Below are positions 50,765 to 59,879 of a stretch of 64,000 nt of DNA, piece after piece. This DNA comes from Saccharopolyspora ipomoeae. Lineage in GTDB: Bacteria > Actinomycetota > Actinomycetes > Mycobacteriales > Pseudonocardiaceae. Made by a program: the position numbers and the translations under genes. The stretch is from positions 186,001-250,000 of the forward strand of contig NZ_JASAOF010000002.1 in the NCBI RefSeq assembly GCF_029952525.1, given 5' to 3'. Under the pieces are notes generated by a model that was not told the origin of the DNA, ran no database searches, and worked only from the letters and a program-made list of their open reading frames with translations. Position 1 is the first letter of the stretch; the number at the start of each line of letters is the position of its first letter.

Positions 50765-52507
50765 TCAGCAGCAGGTTCTGTGCGTGCCGTCGGGCAGCCG
50801 GCGGGTGCGGCCGCGGCGGGCCAGCAGCTCAAGCAAGGGAACCGCGACCCGGCGCGAGGTGTCCAGTGCCCGCTTGGCCTCGCTGAGCGTGAAGGGCTCG
50901 TCGAGCTCGGCCAGCCGGGGCAGCGCGAGGTCCTCGGCATCGGGCAGCAGCACGAGCCCGGGCGCGAGCCGCAGCAGCGCCCCGGTGCGCTCGGCGGCGG
51001 CCAGCTCGCGGTCGCCGAGGCCGAGTTCGGCCAGCTCGTCGGCCGTGGGCGCCTGGAACGGGTGTTCCCGCAGCCTGCCGAGCAGCACCTCCACGGCCCG
51101 CGTCACCGGCTCCGGCAGGTCCGAGCCGCCGCCGAGGCGACCGCGCTGGACGGGGAGTCCGGCTTCGGCGGCGATGCCGGGCAACAGCTCCGGATCGGGC
51201 AAGTCCAGGGCGCGCAGCGCGGCACCGGTGGGCATCCCGTCGTCGAGCGGGTGGTCCCGCCGGTGCTCGGCGAGCACGTCGCGCAGCCGGGCGGCGAGGT
51301 GCGCTCGGTGCTGCGGGGACAGCAGCCACGGGCCTTTGCCGGGCGGGACGGCGCCCATCGCGGCGAGCTCGTCGGCGCGCACCAGGCCCCGTCGCCGGAG
51401 CTCGGCAACCCCGTCGGGGACGCCGTCGATCCGGTCCAGCTGCTCGGCCCGCGCCCGGGCGGCGCCTCGCCGTCGCAGCTCGGGCGGGCGGACGTCGAGG
51501 ACCGTGACGCCCGCGCGCACCGCGTGACCGCCGGGGTCGCGCAGCAGCGCCCGGTCGCCGATCCGCAGCGGCAGCGGCTGCCGGAGCGCGAGCCGCGCGG
51601 TGTCGGCGCCCAGCGGCCGGACGCGGGCGGGCACGGCCGCCGAACCGATGTGCAGGGTGAGCTGCTGCGGCAGATCGGCGGCCGGGTGCACGCGCACGTC
51701 GACCACGTCGGTGCTCAGCCAGCGCCCGGGAGTGATCAGGGCGTGGCCGCGCCGCACCTGGTCGAGGTCGACGCCTCGCAGGTTCACCGCCACCCGCGCG
51801 GGGGCCGACAGCGACTCCTCGGCCGAGCCCAGGGCGTGCAGCGCCCGGATCGGGGCGTCCAGCCCCGACGGGGTCAGCCGCAGCCGGTCGCCGACCCGGA
51901 GAGCGCCGCCCTGCAGGGTGCCGGTGACGACCGTGCCCGCGCCTCTGACGGCGAACGCGCGGTCGATCCACAGCCGCACGTCGGCGTCGGGATCGGCCGG
52001 GGCGAGCCGGTGCAGCATCGCGTCCAGCGCCTCGGTCAGTTCGTCCCAGCCCTGCCCGGTCCGGCCGCTGACCAGCACCGGCGGGACCTCGGCGAGGCTC
52101 GTGCCGCGCAGTCGGGCCCGCGCCTGCTCCAGCGCGGGCTCGGGATCGGCGAGGTCGCTGCGGGTGATGACCAGCAGCCCGTCGGACACGCCCAGCGCGT
52201 CCAGGGCGTCGAGGTGCTCGGCGGACTGCGGCATCCAGCCCTCGTCGGCGGCCACCACGAACAGCACGGCCGGGACGGGCCCGACCCCGGCCAGCATGTT
52301 GGGCACGAACCGCTCGTGCCCGGGCACGTCGACGAACGCCACCGAGCACCCGTCGGCCAGCTCGGTCCAGGCGAAGCCGAGGTCGATCGTCAGGCCCCGG
52401 CGGCGTTCCTCCGCCCACCGGTCGGGTTCCATGCCGGTCAGCCGCCGGATCAGCGTGGACTTGCCGTGGTCGACGTGCCCGGCCGTGGCCACCACCCGCA
52501 TCGGCAC
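50765..52507 (-). CDS. selB: selenocysteine-specific elongation factor SelB
   Basis: A 580-residue translation GTPase that brings Sec-tRNA to UGA codons marked by a SECIS hairpin. The G1 motif is GHVDHGKST, with RGLTIDLGFA, DVPGHERFV and TRSDL following. Domains II and III are EF-Tu-like. The C-terminal third contains the winged helices that bind SECIS RNA. It lies 45 nt downstream of selA and probably forms an operon with it. Its client is very likely the formate dehydrogenase at 59.9-63.2 kb. Confidence 0.95.
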   Translation of the reverse strand: MPMRVVATAGHVDHGKSTLIRRLTGMEPDRWAEERRRGLTIDLGFAWTELADGCSVAFVDVPGHERFVPNMLAGVGPVPAVLFVVAADEGWMPQSAEHLDALDALGVSDGLLVITRSDLADPEPALEQARARLRGTSLAEVPPVLVSGRTGQGWDELTEALDAMLHRLAPADPDADVRLWIDRAFAVRGAGTVVTGTLQGGALRVGDRLRLTPSGLDAPIRALHALGSAEESLSAPARVAVNLRGVDLDQVRRGHALITPGRWLSTDVVDVRVHPAADLPQQLTLHIGSAAVPARVRPLGADTARLALRQPLPLRIGDRALLRDPGGHAVRAGVTVLDVRPPELRRRGAARARAEQLDRIDGVPDGVAELRRRGLVRADELAAMGAVPPGKGPWLLSPQHRAHLAARLRDVLAEHRRDHPLDDGMPTGAALRALDLPDPELLPGIAAEAGLPVQRGRLGGGSDLPEPVTRAVEVLLGRLREHPFQAPTADELAELGLGDRELAAAERTGALLRLAPGLVLLPDAEDLALPRLAELDEPFTLSEAKRALDTSRRVAVPLLELLARRGRTRRLPDGTHRTCC

Positions 52508-52552
52508 CTCCTGCCGTGATTCCTCCTGCTGCGAGTCCTGCTGCTGCGAGTC

Positions 52553-53836
52553 CTATTGGGCGCCGAGCACCGCGCGGCGCAGCGCGTCGTCGTCGGCGGG
52601 GTCGAGGGCGCGCAGGTCCAGCAGGCAGCGCTGCCGCTCCACCCGCGCCATCACCGGGGGAGTCCCGAGCCGCAGCTGCTTGGCGAAGCGGACCGGCAGG
52701 GCGACGGCGGCGCTGGGCAGGTCCACGCCGGGTGCGCCGCCTCCGCCGACGGTGGCGCGGGTGTCCACGTCTTCGGCGGGGATTCCGGCGGCGGCCAGCG
52801 AATCCGCCAGGGCCGCAGCGCGTTCCGGAAGCCCGTCGCGGTGCAGGGCTTCGGCGACCGGGGGCCTGGGGCCGCGCACGGTCGCCTCCAGGGCGGCCAG
52901 GGTGAGCTTGTCGACGCGCAGCGCTCGCGCCAGCGGGTGGCGGCGGAGCCGGTGCACGAGTTCGGCGCGGCCCAGCAGCAGGCCGCACTGGGGTCCGCCG
53001 AGGAGCTTGTCGCCGCTGGCGATCACCAGGTCGGCGCCGTCGGTCAGGGTCGTGGTGGCGTCGGGTTCGCCGGGCAGCGCGGGGTCGGGGCGCAGCAGGC
53101 CGGAACCGATGTCGGCGACGACCGGGACGCCGAGTTCGCGCAGCTCGGCGACCGGGACCTCGGCGGTGAAACCGCTGATCACGAAGTTCGACGGGTGGAT
53201 CTTGAGCGCGAACCCGGTGTCCGGGCCGAGGGCTCGGCGGTAGTCGTCGAGGCGGACCCGGTTGGTGGTGCCGACCTCGTGCAGCCGCGCCCCGGTGGAG
53301 GTGAGCAGGTCGGGGATGCGGAAGCCGTCGCCGATCTCGACCATCTCGCCGCGCGCCAGCACGATCTCGCGCCCGGCGGCGAGCGCCGTCGCGGCCAGGG
53401 CGAGCGCCGCGGCCCCGTTGTTGACCACGTGCGCGTCCTCGGCGGCGGGTACCGCCTCCCGCAGCGCCGCCAGAGCCGAAGCGCCGCGCGGACCGCGATC
53501 CCCGGTGTCGAGGTCGAGCTCCACATCGGTGGTCCCGGCCGCGATGTCCAGGGCCTTCCGGGCGGCGGCCGACAGCGGTGCGCGCCCGAGGTTGGTGTGC
53601 AGCAGCACTCCGGTCGCGTTGAGCACCCGCCGCATCCCGCACGCCGAATCGGGCAGCGCGGCAACGGTTTCCGCCACGACCTCGGTCGGCGGAAGGAGTC
53701 CGTCCCGCGCCCGCTGCGCCACCTCCCGGACGACCTGCACCACCCGTTCGTGCCCGAGTCGCCCAACGGCGGCGGCGACCCGCGGATCGGCCAGCACCCG
53801 ATCGGTTCCCGGAACCTCACGCCGACGATCACCCAT
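52553..53836 (-). CDS. selA: L-seryl-tRNA(Sec) selenium transferase SelA
   Basis: A 427-residue PLP enzyme that converts Ser-tRNA(Sec) to Sec-tRNA(Sec) with selenophosphate. The PLP lysine is Lys277 (IASGDKLLGGPQCG). Other marks are NATGVLLHTNLGRAPLS and HPSNFVISGF. The ATG at 53836 matches the family start. selD and the tRNA(Sec) gene are not seen in this window and must lie elsewhere. Confidence 0.95.
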   Translation of the reverse strand: MGDRRREVPGTDRVLADPRVAAAVGRLGHERVVQVVREVAQRARDGLLPPTEVVAETVAALPDSACGMRRVLNATGVLLHTNLGRAPLSAAARKALDIAAGTTDVELDLDTGDRGPRGASALAALREAVPAAEDAHVVNNGAAALALAATALAAGREIVLARGEMVEIGDGFRIPDLLTSTGARLHEVGTTNRVRLDDYRRALGPDTGFALKIHPSNFVISGFTAEVPVAELRELGVPVVADIGSGLLRPDPALPGEPDATTTLTDGADLVIASGDKLLGGPQCGLLLGRAELVHRLRRHPLARALRVDKLTLAALEATVRGPRPPVAEALHRDGLPERAAALADSLAAAGIPAEDVDTRATVGGGGAPGVDLPSAAVALPVRFAKQLRLGTPPVMARVERQRCLLDLRALDPADDDALRRAVLGAQ

Positions 53837-54046
53837 GCCCCAACCGTAGGAACCCACCGCGGTCCTCGCCTGTCTTAGGGAGTGGAGTTCACCGGGGCAA
53901 GGGGGCTCGGGACCGGGTGTTTCCCCGGAAATCGGACGTTCGGAGGCCGCCGGAACTGGTGACACGAAGGCGAACTCGGGGGATTCTGGGTGACGATCGA
54001 GTGGATTCTTACAACGCCCATTGACAACGTGGTTAGGCTTTCGCGC

Positions 54047-55798
54047 ATGGCTGGCGCAGCGTGGCAGGCGGGATCCGGGTGGCTCGAAACCGACGACGGG
54101 CTGCGCTTGGCCGTGCAGGTGCGCGGCCCCGAAGACGCGCCCACCGTGCTGGCCGTGCACGGATACCCGGACAACCACACCGTCTGGGACGGCGTCGCCG
54201 CCGCCCTGTCGGAGCGCTACCGGGTCGTCACCTACGACGTGCGCGGCGCCGGCGAGTCCGCCCGCCCGAGCAGCACCGACGGCTACCTCGTCGACCGGCT
54301 CGCCGACGACCTGTTCACCGTCGCCGAGGCCGTCAGCCCGGACCGTCCCGTGCACCTGCTGGCCCACGACTGGGGATCGGTGCAGTCCTGGCACGCCGTC
54401 ACCGACTCGCGCGCCGCAGGCCGCATCGCCTCCTACACCTCGATCTCCGGTCCCTGCCTGGACCACTACGGCCAGTGGCTGCGCGCGAAGCTGCGCCCCG
54501 ACCTGCGCGATCTGCGGGAGCTGACCACCCAGCTGGCCTTCTCCGCCTACATCGCGTTCTTCCAGCTGCCCGCGCTGCCCGAACTGGCGTGGCGCAGCGG
54601 CATCATGCCCAAGCTCATCGCCAACCTCGAACGCCTCGACCCCAAGGCCGCGGCCGCGCCGACCCGCCCGGTCGTCGCCGACGGCGTGCACGGCCTGGAG
54701 CTCTACCGCGCCAACGCCGGACGCCTCCGCGAGCCCGCCCAGCGCCGCACCTCGGTCCCGGTCCAGGTCCTGGCGCCCACCGGCGACCCGTTCGTGTCGG
54801 CACCGCTGCAGACCGAGGTCGAAGCGCTCGCCGAGGACCTGCGGGTGCGGCACCTGCCCGGCGGGCACTGGTTGCCCCGCAGCCGCCCGGAGCTCGTCGC
54901 GCGCTGCGCCGCCGAGCTCGTCGACCACGTCGAAGGTGGTGAGCAGACCCGAGGGCTGCGCCGCGCCCGCGTCCGGCCCGGGCGCGGTGAGTTCGCCGAC
55001 CAGCTCGTCGTCATCACCGGCGCCGGAAACGGCATCGGCCGGGCCACCGCGAGCGCTTTCGCCCGTGCCGGTGCGCACGTGGTCGCCGCCGACGTCGACC
55101 GCAAGGCCCTGGACGCCACCGCCGAGGAGCTCGGCGAGGCCGTCACCACCTACCAGGTCGACGTGTCCGACCGGGCCGCGATGACCGACTTCGCGTTGGA
55201 CGTGCAGACCGAGCTCGGCACGCCGGACGTGGTGATCAACAACGCCGGGATCGGCCTCGCCGGGGCGTTCCTGGACACCACCGCGGCCGACTGGGAGGAC
55301 GTCATCGACGTCAACCTGTGGGGCGTCATCCACGGCTGCCGCCTGTTCGGCCGCCAGATGGTCGAGCGCGGCGAAGGCGGCCGGATCATCAACGTCGCCT
55401 CCGCAGCGGCCTACCTGCCCTCGGCCGTGCTGCCCGCCTACAGCACCACCAAGGCCGCGGTGCTGCGGCTCAGCGAATGCCTGCGCGTGGAGCTCGCCGG
55501 GGACGGCGTCAAGGTCACCGCCGTGTGCCCGGGCCTGGTCAACACCGGCATCACCACCCGCAGCCGCTTCGCCGGGCTCGGCGAGGCCGAGCAGGCCAAG
55601 CGCCGCCGCGCCGCCACCGAGCTCTACCAGCGCCGAGACTACAGCGCGCAGCGCGCCGCCGAGCAGATCCTGCGCGCCACCCGCCGCGCCCCCGCGCTGG
55701 CGCCGGTCACCCCGGAGGCCAGAGCGGGGCTCGTGCTGTCCCGGCTGACCCCGAAGCTGCTGCGCGCCGCCGCCCGAGCCGACCTCATGCCGAAGTAA
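54047..55798 (+). CDS. EphD-like fusion: alpha/beta hydrolase plus short-chain dehydrogenase
   Basis: A 583-residue two-domain protein. Residues 1-295 are an epoxide-hydrolase-like alpha/beta hydrolase with HGYPDNHTVWDG and the nucleophile Asp in LLAHDWGSVQSW. Residues about 315-583 are an SDR with VITGAGNGIGRATASAFARAG and the catalytic YSTTKAAV. This is the domain order of mycobacterial EphD, tied to lipid and mycolate chemistry. TAGGCT ends 7 nt before the ATG, so the transcript may be leaderless. Two genes follow closely in the same operon. Confidence 0.88.
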   Translation: MAGAAWQAGSGWLETDDGLRLAVQVRGPEDAPTVLAVHGYPDNHTVWDGVAAALSERYRVVTYDVRGAGESARPSSTDGYLVDRLADDLFTVAEAVSPDRPVHLLAHDWGSVQSWHAVTDSRAAGRIASYTSISGPCLDHYGQWLRAKLRPDLRDLRELTTQLAFSAYIAFFQLPALPELAWRSGIMPKLIANLERLDPKAAAAPTRPVVADGVHGLELYRANAGRLREPAQRRTSVPVQVLAPTGDPFVSAPLQTEVEALAEDLRVRHLPGGHWLPRSRPELVARCAAELVDHVEGGEQTRGLRRARVRPGRGEFADQLVVITGAGNGIGRATASAFARAGAHVVAADVDRKALDATAEELGEAVTTYQVDVSDRAAMTDFALDVQTELGTPDVVINNAGIGLAGAFLDTTAADWEDVIDVNLWGVIHGCRLFGRQMVERGEGGRIINVASAAAYLPSAVLPAYSTTKAAVLRLSECLRVELAGDGVKVTAVCPGLVNTGITTRSRFAGLGEAEQAKRRRAATELYQRRDYSAQRAAEQILRATRRAPALAPVTPEARAGLVLSRLTPKLLRAAARADLMPK

Positions 55799-55809
55799 GG
55801 AGGCGTTGC

Positions 55810-56691
55810 GTGAACCCCGACGACCCCGGCGACCCGGACCGCGTGGCGCTGCACGCCCGCGACGTGGAGTTCGACTGGTCCCAACTGCCGATGCACTGGA
55901 TCCCCGGCGAACCCTTCGCCACCCACTGGATCAACTTCCTGCACCTGGTGCTGCCCGAGGGGGAGCGCTGGTTCGTCGAGGTGTTCAAGCAGGCCCTGCC
56001 GCTGATCAGCGACGACCGGCTGGCCGAGGACGTGCGCGGGTTCGTCGGCCAGGAGGCCATGCACGCCGAGTCCCACCAGGGCGTCATCGACCACTTCGAC
56101 GCCCACGGCCTGGACACCCGCCCGTTCGTCGATCAGGTCCGCTGGATGTTCCGCACGACGCTCGGCGACCGCCCGCTGCGCGGCAAGCGCGCCGAGTCCT
56201 GGCTGGTGCAGCGGCTCGCGCTGATCGCCGCCATCGAGCACATCACCGCGTTCCTCGGCCAGTGGATCCTCGACGCGGAGGAGCTCGACGGGGCCGGGGC
56301 CGACCCGACGATGCTGGACCTGCTGCGCTGGCACGGCGCCGAGGAGGTCGAGCACCGCTCGGTGGCCTACGAGGTCTACCAGCACGTCCACGGCCGCTAC
56401 CCGCAGCGCTGCCTCGCGATGGTGCTGGCCACGGCGGTGCTGACCGTGCTGTGGGTGCGGGGGCTGCGGTTCCTGATGGCCTCCGACCCGGTGCTGCGCG
56501 GCAGGCGCAAGCCCCGCTGGCGCGACCTGATCCGCACCGGCCGACTCGGCCTGACCCCGAGCTACCGGCAGCTGCTGGGCGCCCTGCCGGCGTTCTTCCG
56601 GCCCGGCTACGACCCCTCGGAGCACGGTTCGACCGCGCGGGCCGTGGACTACCTGGCGACCTCACCGGCGGCGCTGGCGGCGGGGCAGTAG
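55810..56691 (+). CDS. putative diiron protein annotated as 'metal-dependent hydrolase' (PF10118)
   Basis: A 293-residue helical protein of the YbfV-like family. It shows a diiron four-helix pattern: E52 or E57 in the first helix, E82xxH85 (QEAMHAESH), E143 (IAAIEHITAF) and E178/E179 with E181-H182 (GAEEVEHRSVAYEVY). It starts at GTG 55810 behind AAGGAGG. The next gene is a PDR-type reductase whose ATG abuts its stop. An oxygenase or desaturase-like activity fed by that reductase is more plausible to me than hydrolysis. The family name reflects annotation, not proof. Confidence 0.75.
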   Translation: MNPDDPGDPDRVALHARDVEFDWSQLPMHWIPGEPFATHWINFLHLVLPEGERWFVEVFKQALPLISDDRLAEDVRGFVGQEAMHAESHQGVIDHFDAHGLDTRPFVDQVRWMFRTTLGDRPLRGKRAESWLVQRLALIAAIEHITAFLGQWILDAEELDGAGADPTMLDLLRWHGAEEVEHRSVAYEVYQHVHGRYPQRCLAMVLATAVLTVLWVRGLRFLMASDPVLRGRRKPRWRDLIRTGRLGLTPSYRQLLGALPAFFRPGYDPSEHGSTARAVDYLATSPAALAAGQ

Positions 56692-57741
56692 ATGACCACG
56701 GAACTGCCGAGGTCCCTCGACGGCACCGGACCGGATCGGCTGATGAGCGTGGTGCACCGGCTGGTCGGCGGCGTGGAGTGGCTGCACCGCAACAGCCGCC
56801 GCCGCACGGCCCCGCCGAGCCCGGTCGACCGCGACATCCCGCTGGTGATCTCCGAGACCCGCGACGAGGCCGACGGGGTCCGCAGCCTGCGGCTGACCCG
56901 GCCGGGCGGCGGTCCGCTGCCCGCGTGGCAGCCGGGCGCGCACCTGGACCTGCTGCTGCCGTCGGGCCGCAAGCGCCAGTACTCGCTGTGCGGGCGGCCC
57001 GGCGAGCGGTCGCACTACCGGATCGCGGTGCGGCGCCTGGCCGACGGCGCGGGCGGCTCCCGCGAGATCCACGACGAGCTCGCCGAGGGGGACCGGGTCG
57101 TCGCGCGCGGACCGCGCAACGCCTTCCCGTTCATCGGCGGGCGCTCGTACCTGTTCGTGGCGGGCGGCATCGGCATCACCCCGATCCTGCCGATGGTGCG
57201 CACCGCGATGGCCCGCGGCGCCGACTGGCGCCTGGTCTACACGGGACGGTCCAGGGCCTCGATGCCGTTCCTGCGGGAACTCGCCGAACTCCCCGCCGAG
57301 CGGGTCTGGATCCGCCCCGACACCGAGTTCGGCATCCCCGCTGCGGGCACCGAACTGCTCGCCCACGCGGCGGAGGGCGCGGCGGTCTACGCCTGCGGCC
57401 CGGTCCCGATGATCACCGCGGTGCGCCTGGCGCTGCCGGTCAGCGCCGCGAAAGGCCTGCACTGGGAACGGTTCTCGGCACCTCCGATCGTCGACGGCCG
57501 GGAGTTCACCGTCGAGCTGGCCCGCAGCGGCCGCACCGTCGAGGTCCCGGCGGACCGCACCGCGCTGGAGGCCGTCGGCGAGGTGCTGCCGGACGTGGCC
57601 TACTCGTGCCGCCAGGGATTCTGCGGCACCTGCCACGTCCCGCTGCTCTCCGGCGACGTGCTCCGCCGGAGCCGGGCGCGCGGCGACGACCTGGCCCTGT
57701 GCGTGGATCGAGGGCGAGGGCACCTCACCGTCGATCTGTGA
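56692..57741 (+). CDS. PDR-type oxidoreductase with C-terminal 2Fe-2S ferredoxin domain
   Basis: A 349-residue reductase paralogous to the one at 6795-7673 but with a 50-residue N-terminal extension. The flavin domain is seen in WQPGAHLDLLL and RQYSLCGRPG, the NAD domain in FVAGGIGITPILPM and YACGPVPMI, and the cluster in SCRQGFCGTCHVPLL with LALC. It starts at the base after the upstream stop (TAGATG), so it is tightly coupled to the putative diiron protein, to which it probably donates electrons. Confidence 0.88.
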   Translation: MTTELPRSLDGTGPDRLMSVVHRLVGGVEWLHRNSRRRTAPPSPVDRDIPLVISETRDEADGVRSLRLTRPGGGPLPAWQPGAHLDLLLPSGRKRQYSLCGRPGERSHYRIAVRRLADGAGGSREIHDELAEGDRVVARGPRNAFPFIGGRSYLFVAGGIGITPILPMVRTAMARGADWRLVYTGRSRASMPFLRELAELPAERVWIRPDTEFGIPAAGTELLAHAAEGAAVYACGPVPMITAVRLALPVSAAKGLHWERFSAPPIVDGREFTVELARSGRTVEVPADRTALEAVGEVLPDVAYSCRQGFCGTCHVPLLSGDVLRRSRARGDDLALCVDRGRGHLTVDL

Positions 57742-57772
57742 AGGACCCCGGTTCGGGGGAACCGGAGGGGAG

Positions 57773-57813
57773 GCGGTGCGGCCCGGTTGCGGGGTGTGAC
57801 CGGGCCGCACCGC
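57773..57813 (+). terminator. strong hairpin terminator
   Basis: GCGGTGCGGCCCGGT and ACCGGGCCGCACCGC form a perfect 15-bp stem about 30 nt after the reductase stop, closing the ephD operon before the PNPOx-like gene. Confidence 0.75.
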
Positions 57814-57879
57814 GAAAACCGCTTCCCGCCACCGCAGGTCGCGCCGTAGTGTCGGGCGGGAGCGATCTGGGAGGAAGCG

Positions 57880-58521
57880 GTGGAACTCGAAGGCGCGCAG
57901 GAGATCACCTCGACCGACGAGCTGGAGGAGGTCGTCGGCCGACCGCTGCAGCGGGTCCTGGACAAGCAGCGCCCGGCGCTGCACCAGCTGGACGTCGACT
58001 GGCTGGCGGCCTCGCCGTTCTGCCTCGTGGCCACCTCCGACGAGCAGGGCCGCTGCGACGTGTCACCGAAGGGCGACCCGGCCGGGTTCACCCTGGTGCT
58101 CGACGAGCGCACCATCGCGATCCCCGAACGGCCGGGCAACCGCCGGGTCGACGGGTTCCGCAACGTGCTGGCCAACCCGCACGTCGGCCTCGTATACCTC
58201 ATCCCCGGCCGCGGTGACACGCTGCGGATCAACGGCCGGGCGCGGCTGCTGCGCGACGCCCCGTTCTTCGACCGGATGGTCGTCCGGGGCCACCGGCCGA
58301 GCGTGGTGCTGCTGGTGGAGATCGAGGAGGTCTTCCACCACTGCTCCAAGGCGTTCCTGCGCTCCGGGCTCTGGAACGCCGAGACCTGGAACCCCGAGGC
58401 CGTGCCGTCCTCCGCCCGCCTCGCCAAGAACCTCACCCGCCCGAACGACCCGATCGACGAGCTGGAGCGGTACTACTCCGACGAGCGCTTCCGGTCGATC
58501 CTCTACGACGCCGAGGCCTGA
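57880..58521 (+). CDS. pyridoxamine 5'-phosphate oxidase-like protein (MSMEG_1061 type)
   Basis: A 213-residue split-barrel flavoprotein paralogous to the product of 7683-8306. Shared segments are FCLVATSDEQGRCDVSPKGD, PERPGNRRVDGFRNVLANP and VGLVYLIPG. The GTG start has GGGAGGAAG upstream. It follows the PDR-type reductase gene across a terminator and overlaps the convergent AraC gene by 19 nt, echoing the gene set at 6.8-9.1 kb. Confidence 0.85.
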   Translation: MELEGAQEITSTDELEEVVGRPLQRVLDKQRPALHQLDVDWLAASPFCLVATSDEQGRCDVSPKGDPAGFTLVLDERTIAIPERPGNRRVDGFRNVLANPHVGLVYLIPGRGDTLRINGRARLLRDAPFFDRMVVRGHRPSVVLLVEIEEVFHHCSKAFLRSGLWNAETWNPEAVPSSARLAKNLTRPNDPIDELERYYSDERFRSILYDAEA

Positions 58522-59348
58522 TCCCGCGCCGCGTCGCGGAAGCGGGCCGGGGTGATCGCGTAGTAGCGGCGGAACCAGCGGGTCAGGTGGCTCTGGTCGG
58601 CGAAGCCCGACTCCACCGCCGCCTCGGCCGGGGTGCGCCCGGACGCCAGCAACCGGCGCGCGTGGCGCACCCGCAGCTGCCGCTGGTACTCGCTCGGCGT
58701 GAGCCCGTGCAGGTCGCGGAACGCGCGGTGGAGCGCGAACCGGCTGCGCCCGCTGATCTCCGCCAGCCGCGCGGTGCCGACGTCCTCGGCGAAGTGCTCG
58801 TGCAGCAGCTCCCGCACCTGCCGCAGCCCGTCGTCCTCCTGCCGCGTCTCCGGCGCCCAGCCCGGGGGAGCGGCGGTGACCGCACCGAGCCGCACCATCG
58901 CCCGCACCGCCGCGTGCAGCGCCTCGTCCTGCGCGAGCGCGCTCTCCCCACCGGTCAGCGCGTCGTGCACGCCCCGCAGCGCCGAGGCCAGCGCGGGCTC
59001 GTGCAGGACCGGCTCGGCGAACAGCGGCAGCCCCACCGGCTTCCCGGCGGTGTCGGCGAGCACGTCACCGATGAGCTCGGGGGAGATGTGCACGATCTGG
59101 TAGGTGAACCCGCCGTCGTGCACGGCGTGCCCGTCGTGCGGGTCCTCCGGGTTGAACGCCATCACCATGCCCTGCGCGCTGGTGCGCTGGGCGCCCCGGC
59201 AGCGGAAGGTCTGCGCCCCGACCTCGGTGCACCCGAACGAGTAGGCCTCGTGGGCGTGCAGGTCGTAGCGGTGGTGCTCGAAGTGCGCGCGCATCACCTC
59301 CACCGGCATCCGCGCCGAGCGCCGGTAGGACACCCACTCCTGACCCAT
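58503..59348 (-). CDS. AraC-family regulator
   Basis: A 281-residue regulator with an N-terminal cupin-like sensor (HHRYDLHAHEAYSFGCTEVG, AFNPEDPHDGH) and a C-terminal pair of helix-turn-helix units (TARLAEISGRSRFALHRAFRD, AAVESGFADQSHLTRWFRR). It is divergent from the DUF2000 gene, a pairing seen elsewhere, and probably controls it. Its stop region overlaps the convergent PNPOx-like gene. Confidence 0.9.
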   Translation of the reverse strand: MGQEWVSYRRSARMPVEVMRAHFEHHRYDLHAHEAYSFGCTEVGAQTFRCRGAQRTSAQGMVMAFNPEDPHDGHAVHDGGFTYQIVHISPELIGDVLADTAGKPVGLPLFAEPVLHEPALASALRGVHDALTGGESALAQDEALHAAVRAMVRLGAVTAAPPGWAPETRQEDDGLRQVRELLHEHFAEDVGTARLAEISGRSRFALHRAFRDLHGLTPSEYQRQLRVRHARRLLASGRTPAEAAVESGFADQSHLTRWFRRYYAITPARFRDAARDQASAS

Positions 59349-59432
59349 GCCCGCCATTCTTCCCGCCGGCCGGCAGCCGAGAGCGCACCAGCGTTCAAGA
59401 CCGCGCGCGCCCGCCCGGTCTGGGATGGGCCC

Positions 59433-59843
59433 ATGGCACAACAGACGAAGATCGCCGTGGTGCTGCGCGACGACCTGGCCGGGTGGCAGCGGGTCAACGT
59501 CACCGCGTTCCTGGCCAGCGGCATCACCGCCGCCCGCCCCGAGCTCATGGGCGAGGAGTACCGCGACGCCGACGGCCGCGGCTACCTGCCGCTGCTGGGA
59601 CTGCCCGTGCTCGTCTACGCGGCCCCGGCCGCGGACCTCGCCCGCAGCCACTCCCGCGCCGTCGGCCGCGAGATGCCCACCGCGATCTACTCCGAGGGCA
59701 TGTTCAAGACCGGCAACGACGCCGACAACCGCGCCGTGGTCGTCGAACGCCCCACCGACGAGCTCGACCTCGTCGGATTCGCCGTCCACGGACCCCGCAA
59801 CGCCGTGGACAAGATCTGCAAGGGACTGTCCCTGCACCCCTGA
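59433..59843 (+). CDS. DUF2000 family protein
   Basis: A 136-residue protein matching DUF2000: TKIAVVLRDDLAGWQRVNVTAF at the N-terminus, YLPLLGLPVLVYAA in the middle and GPRNAVDKICKGLSLHP at the end. The family is related to peptidyl-tRNA hydrolase 2-like folds but has no known function. It is divergent from the AraC gene, which likely regulates it. Confidence 0.85.
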   Translation: MAQQTKIAVVLRDDLAGWQRVNVTAFLASGITAARPELMGEEYRDADGRGYLPLLGLPVLVYAAPAADLARSHSRAVGREMPTAIYSEGMFKTGNDADNRAVVVERPTDELDLVGFAVHGPRNAVDKICKGLSLHP

Positions 59844-59879
59844 GGTTTGCGAGATCCACAGGCCGGGTAATCGCTCGGC

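Noticed and set aside
50829-53642. A 937-codon antisense-frame ORF spanning selB and selA
   Set aside because: It overlaps two clearly identified genes in another frame, and its Arg/Gly/Ala-rich composition is typical of shadow frames.
53837-54046. tRNA(Sec) gene in the selA-ephD gap
   Set aside because: No cloverleaf with acceptor pairing and a TCA anticodon could be built by eye in this interval.
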